Shown here one piece after another: positions 10,331 through 18,472 of a DNA stretch of 64,000 bases (within the stretch, counting starts at the first letter, position 1; the number at the start of each line of letters is the position of its first letter). The notes below the pieces were generated by a model. It made no database searches and was not told the origin of the DNA. It saw nothing but the letters and a program-made list of their open reading frames with translations. The position numbers were made by a program, and so were the translations under genes. Where the stretch lies: the NCBI GenBank assembly GCA_011389745.1, contig JAABTQ010000013.1:34100-98099 (forward strand), read 5' to 3'. Origin of the DNA: Desulfobacteraceae bacterium. Lineage in GTDB: Bacteria; Desulfobacterota; Desulfobacteria; Desulfobacterales; SKZT01.

Positions 10331-11389
10331 ATGGAAAAAGAACGCGATCTTATTCTGATCGTTGATGATCATCCCACCAACATCGACCTTTTGGTCAGCA
10401 CCCTGACGAACGACTATCGGCTGGGTGTAAGTATTAATGGTCCAAGAGCCCTGGATTACGTATCAAGGCAAAAGCCGGATATCATATTGCTGGACATCAT
10501 GATGCCGGGGATGAACGGGTTTGAGGTCTGCAGCCGTTTGAAAGCCGATCCCGAGACTCGCGACATACCCATTATTTTCATCACGGCGGTCGATGATGCT
10601 TCCCGGAAAATTAAAGGTTTCGAGTTGGGCGCAGTCGATTATATTACCAAACCATTTCTGGCTGAAGAGGTTCGGGAAAGGGTGCGGACGCACCTGGCTC
10701 TTAAATCCATGCGGGAGCAACTTGCGGACCGAAATGTCAATCTCGAGTTGATGGTCAGGGAAAAAACCATTGAGTTGGAAAAAATGCTGGAAGCGACCAT
10801 TTCAACCATTACCCTGATGGCTGAAACCAGGGATCCGTATACTTCCGGCCACCAGCAGCGAGTAGCCGACCTGGCATGCGCCATTGCAAAACACATGGGA
10901 CTGCCGAAGAATATAATGCGGACCGTGGAACTGGCGGGTATCCTTCATGACATCGGTAAGATCAGGGTGCCGACATCTGTGATGAATCGTCCCGGACGTC
11001 TTCTGGAAGCCGAGCAGGAACTGTTGAAAATTCATCCGGAGGTGGGTTACAAGCTTTTGAAAAGAATTCCGTTTACAATGCCTGTGGCTGATATTGTGTT
11101 CCAGCACCATGAGCGCATGGACGGCTCCGGGTATCCATGTGGCCTTAAGGGTGACCAGATTCTTTTAGAAGCCCGGATTATTGCTGTTGCCGACGTCACC
11201 GAAGCCCAAAGCTCATACCGTCCATACCGCCCGGCTCTGGGAATTGAGGTTGCTCTTGAAGAGATCTCCAAAAACAGCGGAAAATTTTATGATCCTCAAG
11301 TTGTGGAGGCCTGCCTGACTCTTTTCAGGGAAGGCCTTTTCAGTTTCGGCGAAGACAGTCGTATCCGGGACCCTGGGCATATCCAGTGA
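10331..11389 (+). CDS. Response regulator with HD-GYP cyclic-di-GMP phosphodiesterase domain
   Basis: An RpfG-like output protein of about 352 residues: receiver domain (1-120, phosphoacceptor D55 in LLDIMMPGMNG), short coiled linker (125-160), and HD-GYP domain (about 160-340). The metal-binding HD pair is at H206-D207 (HDIGKIRVP), and the signature HHERMDGSGYP is complete at 259-269, so hydrolysis of cyclic-di-GMP is expected. The gene follows the PhnD-sensor hybrid kinase by only a few bases and is its obvious partner. Two in-frame ATGs exist, at 10325 and 10331; TAGGA at 10318-10322 is better spaced for 10331. Known RpfG-type proteins switch motility, biofilm and exoproduct programmes; which one applies here is not visible. 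Confidence 0.9.
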   Translation: MEKERDLILIVDDHPTNIDLLVSTLTNDYRLGVSINGPRALDYVSRQKPDIILLDIMMPGMNGFEVCSRLKADPETRDIPIIFITAVDDASRKIKGFELGAVDYITKPFLAEEVRERVRTHLALKSMREQLADRNVNLELMVREKTIELEKMLEATISTITLMAETRDPYTSGHQQRVADLACAIAKHMGLPKNIMRTVELAGILHDIGKIRVPTSVMNRPGRLLEAEQELLKIHPEVGYKLLKRIPFTMPVADIVFQHHERMDGSGYPCGLKGDQILLEARIIAVADVTEAQSSYRPYRPALGIEVALEEISKNSGKFYDPQVVEACLTLFREGLFSFGEDSRIRDPGHIQ

Positions 11390-11459
11390 CTATTGACGAA
11401 ACTCTGTGAAATGTAAAGACAAAATGAATTCTAGTCGGATTTCAGTAAAGAAAAAAAAT

Positions 11460-12479
11460 CTACAAAACATTTAAACTAGATGTAATGATTGTCTGGAAAA
11501 ACGAAATAATGGAAAAATCAGGGGCAAAAAATTCCACAACATATTTCGAGGCGGTAAAAACAATGATAGAAGTCAGCATCCACTTGATGGCCCGTGCCGG
11601 AACGAATTTTTGAAAACGCGCCCCCAGATACATGCCGGCCATCCCGCCAATTCCGAAAAGCAGCCCAAGAAGCCAGTCCGGAGCAACGGACATACCAGGA
11701 TATAATGGAGCAATGGCCTGATAAAATCCAACACCCGCTATAGATGTGACAAATGTCCCCATCAGCGCCGCTCCAGCCACCGTGTATACAGGAAGATGAA
11801 AAAAAGAAACAAAAAAGGGCGCTATAATGGAACCTCCTCCGATACCGTATATGCCGCCCACAATTCCGACAATAATACTCAAGGAAAATATTCCCCAGAT
11901 GGGAAAGTTAAATTCTTCTCCATAAAATGTGTAGCCGATTCTTTTAAAATTAAATTCAGTTACCTGAACCGCAGGAAGGGGATCTTTTCCGGCAAGTTCA
12001 AACTGTGCCGCTTCTTTACGGTATTGACTCACCAATTGCTGAAAACGTTGTTCGCTTGAGGCTTTGTTCATGTTTTTTGTGCCTCTGCGAAGCAGATCGA
12101 GCAGCATCCTGACACCGATATATAAAAGCACACCGGAAGCAAAAAGCTTGAACATTTTGGGATCAGGAAGATAAGCGACCCGCACGATGGCACCAATAAA
12201 TACCCCGGGAAGTGTTCCAACGATAACAACCCATGTTAACGGCCATACCATGCGGCCCTCGCGAAAATATCGGTATACGCCGCTGGGAATGGCCACAATG
12301 TTGAATAACTGGTTGGTGGCACTTACTGAGGGATGGGTGTATCCCAGAAAGGACATTTGAAAAGGCAATATCAGAAACGCACCGGATACGCCCCCCATGG
12401 ATGTGAAAAATGAAATGACAAAAGCCACCAAAGGCGGAATCCACAGTGATACCTCTATGCCCGCTGTCTCAAAATACAT
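11460..12479 (-). CDS. TauE/SafE family sulfite/sulfonate exporter
   Basis: Integral membrane protein of 339 residues with the repeated-half topology of the TauE/SafE (COG0730) family. Hydrophobic helices start near residues 10, 35, 75 and 105, and again from about 195 to the C-terminus. The conserved GGVSGAFLILPF and GGIYGIGGGSIIAPFF motifs start each half. Between the halves lies a cytoplasmic insert of about 65 polar residues (about 115-180). Family members export sulfite, sulfoacetate or related organosulfur anions; the substrate here is unknown, though a sulfur compound would suit a sulfate reducer. AGGAGG sits just before the ATG. It is monocistronic and divergent from the cold-shock gene. 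Confidence 0.85.
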   Translation of the reverse strand: MYFETAGIEVSLWIPPLVAFVISFFTSMGGVSGAFLILPFQMSFLGYTHPSVSATNQLFNIVAIPSGVYRYFREGRMVWPLTWVVIVGTLPGVFIGAIVRVAYLPDPKMFKLFASGVLLYIGVRMLLDLLRRGTKNMNKASSEQRFQQLVSQYRKEAAQFELAGKDPLPAVQVTEFNFKRIGYTFYGEEFNFPIWGIFSLSIIVGIVGGIYGIGGGSIIAPFFVSFFHLPVYTVAGAALMGTFVTSIAGVGFYQAIAPLYPGMSVAPDWLLGLLFGIGGMAGMYLGARFQKFVPARAIKWMLTSIIVFTASKYVVEFFAPDFSIISFFQTIITSSLNVL

Positions 12480-12598
12480 GGCGCCTCCTGTGCTTATATG
12501 GTTTATTTAATAGACACGAAAAAAATAATAACCGTGTTGATAAAAAATTATCATAACAAGTATCTGGTGTCAACGAATTTGAAAGGCATTATCATCTC

Positions 12599-12627
12599 TT
12601 GACAAAAAAATATTTTGTATATATAGG
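12599..12627 (+). promoter_or_regulatory. Candidate sigma-70 promoter of the cold-shock gene
   Basis: A consensus -35 TTGACA (12599-12604) is followed after 17 bases by TATAGG (12622-12627), or after 15 bases by TATATA. A start near 12633 would give the cold-shock mRNA an untranslated leader of about 230 bases, in keeping with long cspA-type leaders. Motif match only. Confidence 0.5.
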
Positions 12628-12864
12628 CTTTTTGAAGAAGATTTTAGATCAATCCGACCATTATACCTAAGAGGGCGGGAAACAAAGCAGAAAAGAGACC
12701 AAAATATTTTTCTAAAAACCTTATAAGTACCACAATCAATAGAAGGCAAGTAATTTGAAAGCCTGTTTCGTTCTTAAGGTTAATCCATTTGTCAAACCAG
12801 TTCTTTTGATGGTGGCAACCTGAAGCATGAAACACCGAAACATTTTTAAAAGGAGGGTGCCACT
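12628..12864 (+). promoter_or_regulatory. Putative long 5' leader of the cold-shock mRNA
   Basis: Non-coding stretch between the candidate promoter and the csp start codon. A 63-codon frame on the opposite strand (12644-12835) encodes a hydrophobic segment, but I do not consider it a gene. The leader ends with AGGAGGG ahead of the ATG. Whether it folds as a temperature-responsive element needs RNA folding. Confidence 0.35.
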
Positions 12865-13065
12865 ATGGCAAACGGCGTCGTGAAATGGTTTAGTGAAAAA
12901 AAAGGTTACGGTTTTATTGAACAAGAGGACGGTCCTGATGTCTTTGTTCATTATTCCGGAATTGAGGGAAACGGTTTTAAATGCCTATACGAGGGAAACC
13001 GTGTTACCTTTGATATAGAAGAAGGTAAAAAAGGGCCTACGGCTGTTAATGTTATTGTAGAATAA
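12865..13065 (+). CDS. csp: CspA-family cold-shock protein
   Basis: A 66-residue single cold-shock domain (OB fold) that fills the whole protein, the usual length for the family. RNP1 is present as KGYGFIEQ and RNP2 as DVFVHYS, so binding to single-stranded RNA/DNA is expected. It likely acts as an RNA chaperone in the cytoplasm. AGGAGGG provides a strong ribosome binding site. The gene stands alone between a divergent TauE-type permease and the HisHF gene. Confidence 0.95.
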   Translation: MANGVVKWFSEKKGYGFIEQEDGPDVFVHYSGIEGNGFKCLYEGNRVTFDIEEGKKGPTAVNVIVE

Positions 13066-13437
13066 ACCGGCCAAAAATTGAAAAGGGGTATTTCTTTTTT
13101 ATAGCTCTGGCTCTTCTTATGGCATTGGGAGAGCCTATTTCCTAATCCATTGGCCGATGGAAAATCTTTCATATCCGCAGGCAAAGCCTATCATTTTTTG
13201 ATACTCCCATTCAATCATGCGATAAGTTCCTAATCTGATTCCTGAGTTTTTAATGCTTGTCATTCCAAAACCTCTTAGTATATATACTGTTGTGCAATTT
13301 TTTCAATACCTATCAATGAATAGTGCTGAAAAGCTTCACCTTATGTACGGCCCTCGCGGAAATAACATAATGTGAAGATGTCGGAGTTCTTAAGAGGTCA
13401 TTTGGTAAAATGAAAACTGATATTATAAGGATTTGAA
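13066..13437. other. Intergenic region upstream of hisHF
   Basis: A 372-base spacer without a credible gene. It contains a weak inverted repeat (GGCTCT at 13109-13114 and AGAGCC at 13130-13135, 15-base loop) without a T-tract. I see no T-box, attenuator or riboswitch signature before the histidine gene. Confidence 0.4.
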
Positions 13438-15009
13438 ATGATTACCTTGTTGGATTATGGCGCTGGTAATGTCCGGAGCGTGATCAATGCCATTGAAAGC
13501 CTTGGTGAAAAAGTTAAAATTGTTGAAAGTATCGAAGATATTTTATCAGCGGAAAAATTAGTATTTCCTGGAGTCGGCAACTTTATCAGCATGATTCGCA
13601 TTTTGCAGAACAAGAATTATTGCGAGCCCATAAAGGAATTTCTGAATTCCGGTCGTCCCTTCCTGGGAATTTGCCTGGGCTTGCAGGCGCTTTTCGAGGA
13701 AAGTGAAGAGGCCCCCGGAGCAAGGGGATTGGGGATATTTCGCGGCAAGGTCATGCGTTTTGATATCGATCTTTCAGTTCCCCATATCGGATGGAACGGA
13801 ATAAATATCAAAAAGCCTTCACGGATATTTTCAGGCCTTTCAGGAATGGAAAAGCTGTATTTCGTGCATTCATATCATGTTGTACCTGAAGACAGACAAG
13901 TGGTGTTGACCACTACCAATTATGGGATCGAATTTGTCAGCAGCGTTCAGCAGGGCAATATTATTGCCACGCAGTTTCATCCGGAAAAAAGCGGGAAAAC
14001 AGGCATTCAACTCCTAAAAAATTTTATTCAAACCGATCTTCCGGAAACGCTTCCGCCGGAAATTTCTTTAAAAACACATATTGCCAAAAGGATAATTGCC
14101 TGTCTGGATGTACGCGCAAACGATCAAGGGGATCTGGTGGTAACCAAAGGAGATCGCTACGATGTTCGGGAAAACGGAAATGTGCGAAACCTGGGAAAAC
14201 CTGTAGAGATGGCCGGCAAATACTATCAGGAAGGTGCGGATGAGATTGTCTTTTTAAATATCACGGGTTTCAGAGATTTTCCTCTTGAAGATATCCCTAT
14301 GCTTGAGGTTTTGAAACAGACATCCTTAAATGTATTTGTCCCGCTGACTATTGGCGGTGGTATCCGCGATTACATGGATAAAAATGGTAAACACTATTCA
14401 TCATTGGATGTGGTCTCGGAATACTTTCGTTCCGGAGCCGACAAGATATCAATTGGAAGTGATGCTGTTTTGATCGTGGAGGATTATCTGAAAACCCAAA
14501 AAGCAACCGGCCTAAGTTCGATCGAGCGGATTTCACAGGTATATGGCAATCAGGCGGTGGTTATTTCCATCGATCCGAAACGGGTGTATGTTAAATCTCC
14601 CAATGGAATAAGGCACAATGTGATAGAAACCCAATTTCCCGGACCTGAAGGAGAAGTTTATTGCTGGTATCAATGTACAATCAAGGGAGGGCGGGAAGGC
14701 AGACAAGTTGATGCGGTGACCATGGCGCAGGTTTGTGAAAAACTTGGGGCAGGGGAGATTCTGCTGAATTGTATTGATCGGGATGGTACCAACATGGGTT
14801 TTGATCTTGAATTGATCAATGCCGTGAAATCTGCTGTATCAATACCTGTCATCGCCTCAAGCGGCGCCGGTTGCGAGGCTCACTTTTATGAGGTTTTTTC
14901 CCGGACAGATGCTGAATCTGCATTGGCAGCGGGTATTTTTCACCGGGAAGAACTTTCAGTAAAAGCGGTTAAGGACTACCTGAAAGGCAAGGTGGAAATT
15001 CGGGTTTAA
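13438..15009 (+). CDS. hisHF: Fused imidazole glycerol phosphate synthase (HisH-HisF, eukaryotic HIS7 type)
   Basis: A 523-residue bifunctional enzyme of histidine synthesis that turns PRFAR and glutamine into imidazole glycerol phosphate and AICAR. Residues 1-205 are the class I glutaminase (HisH), with nucleophile C79 in GICLGLQ and H181/E183 in the QFHPEKSG motif. Residues 215-520 are the HisF barrel, with catalytic Asp 224 (IIACLDVRA) and a second key Asp in VVISIDPKRV. In most bacteria these are two genes. Here they are one chain, and the cyclase half carries the insertions typical of yeast HIS7 (around 'VTKGDRYDVRE', 'YFRSGADKISIG' and 'GEVYCWYQCTIKGG'). No other his gene is in the window. 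Function is well supported; its origin (transfer or an old bacterial lineage of the fusion) is open. Confidence 0.93.
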   Translation: MITLLDYGAGNVRSVINAIESLGEKVKIVESIEDILSAEKLVFPGVGNFISMIRILQNKNYCEPIKEFLNSGRPFLGICLGLQALFEESEEAPGARGLGIFRGKVMRFDIDLSVPHIGWNGINIKKPSRIFSGLSGMEKLYFVHSYHVVPEDRQVVLTTTNYGIEFVSSVQQGNIIATQFHPEKSGKTGIQLLKNFIQTDLPETLPPEISLKTHIAKRIIACLDVRANDQGDLVVTKGDRYDVRENGNVRNLGKPVEMAGKYYQEGADEIVFLNITGFRDFPLEDIPMLEVLKQTSLNVFVPLTIGGGIRDYMDKNGKHYSSLDVVSEYFRSGADKISIGSDAVLIVEDYLKTQKATGLSSIERISQVYGNQAVVISIDPKRVYVKSPNGIRHNVIETQFPGPEGEVYCWYQCTIKGGREGRQVDAVTMAQVCEKLGAGEILLNCIDRDGTNMGFDLELINAVKSAVSIPVIASSGAGCEAHFYEVFSRTDAESALAAGIFHREELSVKAVKDYLKGKVEIRV

Positions 15010-15066
15010 AGTTAGCGGTTATGGGGGAAAGCGATTGATTCAAATACCGGGATAGCAAATGGCTCA

Positions 15067-16257
15067 TTAAGTCGTAATCATCTCCAGTTCCCTGCGGTTT
15101 TTTTCAAGTTCTTTGAGACGGGCCTGGTCGTTTTGATGATAGATGGCTTCGGCTTCTTTAAGTTCTTCGTATTCCATGTCCCATTGAGCGCCTGTGGCGA
15201 CCCGATTACCTATCAGGGCTGCATAACGACCCAGAACTTTATTGCCGCCCTCGATGCTTTCAACGATCATGATCATAGACTGAGTGACCTTGGCAACTCC
15301 GGAGCAAATCTGGGAGACATTGTCTATGGCGACTTTCATATGACTTGCGCCTTCAGAGAATTTTTCAACCATATTAACATGAAGATGGCCTCTTTCCCGA
15401 AAATCATTAATCAGTTTTCTGTAGCTTTTTAAAGCGGACTGATAATTGACATTCATATCAATGCTGGTTTTGTGTTTAAATTCCTGGCTTTGGCTGTCTC
15501 GCAAGGCCATTTCAAGATGGTCTCTGGCCTTTTCCACTTCGGGAAACCGATCATTTAATGGGTTCAATGATTGGTGAAGCGCAATTAATTCCTTTAATTG
15601 GAATTCCAGGTCATGGCTTGTCTGAACTTGATTATAGTAGGCCTTGCGATCTGAATGAATCTGATCCGTATATGAGTCGCTGACATCGGTCAGATTCTTG
15701 ACGATATTGTCCACCTCCATTACCGTGTTTAGAAGCCCCTCATTCAGATATTTAAGATTGGAAATATATCGGTCGATCATGGTGCGAAACTCTGAAAGGG
15801 CTATCTCGCCGGGCTCCCTGGGGACCTCTTTTTTAATGGCTTCAAAGTCGGTGTAGGTTTCTATTTTCTGGCGAATCAAACCCATGTATAAAAGCGCTTT
15901 TCGGATAAGCCCATATTTGACTGGTCTTTGCTTTTCAACCGGGACTTTTTCCTCTATAATTTTTTTCGTGCGGGCTGCCACAAGGGTTTTGAGTCCTTCT
16001 TCAATGAGCTTGATTTCCTCAACTATTTTTTCAAGGTGAGTGGAATTGAAATTGGATGATTTGATTTCCTCATAAAATCCGCTTTCTTTCCCGGAATTAT
16101 CGGAGTTGTCGGTTGCCCGGCTTTCAGGCAAGCCTGCTTCCCACAATCGCCCGATAGGGTTCACAGGCCGGTATGATTTGCTGTATTGGGTAACAATTTT
16201 GTCCACTTCCTCGGAAATTTTTATCAGCTGTCCGGATTTTTTTTGATGATCATCCAC
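15067..16257 (-). CDS. Uncharacterised coiled-coil protein
   Basis: A 396-residue, highly charged and mostly helical protein with no signal peptide or membrane segment. Heptad-like helical stretches lie at about 70-105, 155-215 and 225-300, and again in the last 60 residues, where Glu and Lys are very dense. I do not recognise a family; there is faint resemblance in helical character to TelA-type toxic-anion resistance proteins but no shared motif I would rely on. The start is a GTG with AGGAA six bases upstream; no in-frame ATG is nearby. It lies alone, convergent with hisHF. It may be a cytoplasmic scaffold or cytoskeletal-type protein, but this is speculation. Confidence 0.6.
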   Translation of the reverse strand: MDDHQKKSGQLIKISEEVDKIVTQYSKSYRPVNPIGRLWEAGLPESRATDNSDNSGKESGFYEEIKSSNFNSTHLEKIVEEIKLIEEGLKTLVAARTKKIIEEKVPVEKQRPVKYGLIRKALLYMGLIRQKIETYTDFEAIKKEVPREPGEIALSEFRTMIDRYISNLKYLNEGLLNTVMEVDNIVKNLTDVSDSYTDQIHSDRKAYYNQVQTSHDLEFQLKELIALHQSLNPLNDRFPEVEKARDHLEMALRDSQSQEFKHKTSIDMNVNYQSALKSYRKLINDFRERGHLHVNMVEKFSEGASHMKVAIDNVSQICSGVAKVTQSMIMIVESIEGGNKVLGRYAALIGNRVATGAQWDMEYEELKEAEAIYHQNDQARLKELEKNRRELEMITT

Positions 16258-16601
16258 AATTGTTTCCTCAAATTCTTAAAAGAAAAAAGTCAGTTTTCAG
16301 GTTTTCGTTCAAGGCCGGGGTGATTATAGATATAAATATAGCGCAAACAATATGGTTAGGTCAAATGGGGTCAGATAAAAAAATAAAATATCTTCTGATT
16401 GTAACTGATTACGGGGAGAATATCTTAAATTGACATGGTATATTTTCTTATTTATTCTGACTCTTGTTCTTGATCAGAATAGGATTGAGCAGGATCAAGG
16501 GCACAGGATTAAGAGAGCCAAGTAATGAGGGAGTATTTCATTTTTCTTGAGTCCGATATGGCTGTTTTTTCAAGTTCGAATTAACTTCATAGGCAAGCAT
16601 A
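16258..16601. other. Intergenic region, possible decayed repeat
   Basis: A 344-base spacer. Around 16470-16520 it holds a tract of related words (TTGATCAGAATAGG, GAGCAGGATCAAGG, ACAGGATTAAGAG) that looks like part of an interspersed repeat, but there is no second copy in the window to prove it. No gene was found. Confidence 0.3.
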
Positions 16602-16883
16602 ATGATGGGAAAACATTCCGGTGATTCAACAAAAGTTTGCCCTGTGTGCGGCGCAAGCGAAACAGACAGCTGTTTGGACTTGGAAAAGCTCGGGGTAAGA
16701 AGTCTTAATTCCAACCATGAATCCGTTTGTCCCGTATGCGGAGGAGATTATGCCCTGATTGTGTGGATTGGGTCATACAAAATGTGCGAGCTGTGCGCTC
16801 AAAACAAAGAGCAGGCGATTCGTATCCTCAAGCATAAGCACAACAAAAAATTAAACAGGATTTTGGCGGAACTCGATCGTTGA
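16602..16883 (+). CDS. Small zinc-ribbon protein of unknown function
   Basis: A 93-residue soluble protein with two treble-clef or ribbon-like cysteine sets: CPVCGASETDSC near the N-terminus (about 12-23) and CPVCGG plus CELC (about 44-67), then a basic helical tail rich in Lys and Asn. The paired CxxC units suggest one or two bound zinc ions and perhaps nucleic-acid or protein binding. No named family is recognised. Two adjacent ATGs (16602, 16605) are possible starts. The gene is convergent with the PxxKW gene, and the two share a terminator hairpin. Confidence 0.65.
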   Translation: MMGKHSGDSTKVCPVCGASETDSCLDLEKLGVRSLNSNHESVCPVCGGDYALIVWIGSYKMCELCAQNKEQAIRILKHKHNKKLNRILAELDR

Positions 16884-16896
16884 TTTTTTAAAAAAT

Positions 16897-16932
16897 AACC
16901 CCGCCCTGTGTCTTTAATGTCAAAGCGGGGTT
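16897..16932. terminator. Bidirectional terminator between two small cysteine-rich genes
   Basis: An 8-bp inverted repeat, AACCCCGC (16897-16904) and GCGGGGTT (16925-16932), encloses a 20-base loop. On the minus strand the stem is followed by ATTTTTTAAAAAATC; on the plus strand by TGTCG. It lies between the convergent stops and can serve both genes, better on the minus strand. Confidence 0.6.
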
Positions 16933-16957
16933 TGTCGAATGCGATCGAAGCGAAAAA

Positions 16958-17239
16958 TTATTTTCGTTTACTCAGACGTTTGGAAGCTTTCAACGGATTG
17001 ATTTTGGCCTCTGCGGCAGCGGCAGCGGTTATATGAGAGGCCATATTACACCGGCCGTTTTTCCATTTCAATGCAGGCTCCGGAAATGATTGGCAATACC
17101 ATCCGCCGGAAACCTCAACCTTTCGGTTACAAGCCTCACAATATTCTACGACCTCATGACAAAATCCGCCACTATAGGAACAACCTTTTGGGGTCATTAA
17201 AGGACATTCTTTACCATTGCGAACAGTTGTACAAATCAT
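16958..17239 (-). CDS. PxxKW family cysteine-rich protein
   Basis: A 93-residue protein with eight cysteines (positions 3, 12, 20, 27, 34, 37, 49 and 64) and the family-defining P-A-L-K-W motif near residues 55-59, just before a further Cys. The C-terminal third is Ala/Lys-rich and basic. The PxxKW family is known from sulfate-reducing deltaproteobacteria and has no experimental function; the cysteine layout suggests metal or iron-sulfur binding. AAGAGGT precedes the ATG. The upstream leader has two hairpins, the nearer one followed by a run of T on this strand (see 17276-17325). Confidence 0.8.
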   Translation of the reverse strand: MICTTVRNGKECPLMTPKGCSYSGGFCHEVVEYCEACNRKVEVSGGWYCQSFPEPALKWKNGRCNMASHITAAAAAEAKINPLKASKRLSKRK

Positions 17240-17275
17240 TTTAAATACCTCTTAAAAATTTAATTATGTTGAATT

Positions 17276-17325
17276 AAAAAAAAAGCCTGGCAAACGACCA
17301 GGCAGTTTGATATTTTACTATCAAA
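17276..17325 (-). terminator. Tandem hairpins with T-tract upstream of the PxxKW gene
   Basis: Read on the minus strand there is a 7-bp hairpin (TTTGATA/TATCAAA, plus coordinates 17306-17325), then a 6-bp GC-rich hairpin (GCCTGG/CCAGGC, 17285-17303), followed directly by nine T residues. This is a textbook intrinsic-terminator layout. It ends about 40 bases before the PxxKW start codon, so it could be an attenuator in that gene's leader, or it could stop antisense transcription coming from kdsD. Confidence 0.5.
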
Positions 17326-17459
17326 TTAACTCACGAATTATAATCAAAAAGATTGATTTTGTCAAGAAAAAAAGTATATATTTGAAATACGTGCCTTTTT
17401 CGTCATTGGCAAAGCATGACGAACTCCGGCTATCATTTTGGTTTATGGAAAGAAAAAAT

Positions 17460-18434
17460 ATGCTTAAAGAAGAAGCGAAAGAGGTTTTAAGAATTGAGGC
17501 TGAGGGCATTCTAAGGCTCATTGAACGAATTGATGACCGGTTTACCGAGATGGTGGAACTGATATATAACAGCAAAGGTCGTGTCATTGTCGGAGGCATC
17601 GGAAAATCCGGAATTGTGGGAAGAAAAATCGTTGCCACTTTAAACAGCACGGGCACAAGAGCGTTGTTTCTTCACCCAGTCGAGGCCATGCACGGTGACC
17701 TGGGAATTGTCAGTCAGGATGATGTATTTCTCGCGCTTTCCAACAGCGGTGAAACAGATGAGTTGAATATCCTTATACCGAGCATTCAACAGATTGGATG
17801 CAAGGTGATTGCTCTTACGGGAAACCTGAATTCCACATTAGCAAAATCAAGCGATGTGGTCATCGATGTTGGTGTGGCGCGTGAAGCATGCCCTATGGGT
17901 CTGGCGCCGACCGCCAGCACAACGGCTCTGTTGGCGATGGGTGATGCTTTGGCTGTGGTGTTGATCAAAAAACGGCATTTTAATACGGGTGATTTCAAGC
18001 GCATCCATCCTGGCGGAGCTCTTGGCCATAGACTGTCAAGCAGTGTAAAAGATATCATGCTTGTTGGTAAACATGTCCCCATGGTTCGGATAGGGACACC
18101 CCTGGAACAAGCGGTCATTGAGATGGACCGTCCAAATCTGGGAGTTACTTTTGTGGTGGATGATCATTCCCGTTTGTGCGGTATTATTACTGATGGGGAC
18201 ATACGCAGGTTAATCGTTCAGGAAAAAACGATTAGTGATTACATTGTAGAGGAGGTCATGACGCAAACTCCTTTAAACATCGGGCCTGAAGCTCCGGCTT
18301 ACGATGCGCTTAACCTCATGGAGCAGTATCAAATCACTGTGTTACCGATTATCGAAGATGACATGACGGTTACAGGGATATTGCACCTGCACGATATTTT
18401 GGGTAAAGGTGAATTTAAGTTTAATGGACGGTAG
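17460..18434 (+). CDS. kdsD: Arabinose-5-phosphate isomerase (KpsF/GutQ family)
   Basis: A 324-residue enzyme converting ribulose-5-phosphate to arabinose-5-phosphate, the first step of Kdo synthesis for lipopolysaccharide. It has an N-terminal SIS sugar-isomerase domain (about 35-180, with VGGIGKSGIVGRKI and 'NSGETDELN' phosphosugar-binding loops) and two C-terminal CBS domains (about 205-320). This length matches E. coli KdsD. The frame opens upstream at 17307, but the first 50 codons are not family-like. GGAAAG at 17448-17453 supports the ATG at 17460. It sits next to a phosphofructokinase gene on the same strand (about 40-base gap); other kds genes are not in the window. Confidence 0.92.
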   Translation: MLKEEAKEVLRIEAEGILRLIERIDDRFTEMVELIYNSKGRVIVGGIGKSGIVGRKIVATLNSTGTRALFLHPVEAMHGDLGIVSQDDVFLALSNSGETDELNILIPSIQQIGCKVIALTGNLNSTLAKSSDVVIDVGVAREACPMGLAPTASTTALLAMGDALAVVLIKKRHFNTGDFKRIHPGGALGHRLSSSVKDIMLVGKHVPMVRIGTPLEQAVIEMDRPNLGVTFVVDDHSRLCGIITDGDIRRLIVQEKTISDYIVEEVMTQTPLNIGPEAPAYDALNLMEQYQITVLPIIEDDMTVTGILHLHDILGKGEFKFNGR

Positions 18435-18472
18435 CTTTCTAAAAAAAAATACAATGAAATGAATGGAACAAA

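Noticed and set aside
12644..12835. 63-codon minus-strand frame with a hydrophobic segment
   Set aside because: It lies opposite the probable cold-shock leader, lacks a Shine-Dalgarno and has no recognisable family. A small membrane protein cannot be excluded but is not supported.
13100..13140. Inverted repeat GGCTCT/AGAGCC after the cold-shock gene as terminator
   Set aside because: Only six base pairs, a 15-base loop and no T-tract.
17307..17459. 51-codon N-terminal extension of KdsD
   Set aside because: The extension begins with Phe/Ile/Lys-rich sequence unlike the family, crosses the hairpin region and has no ribosome binding site; the ATG at 17460 fits better.
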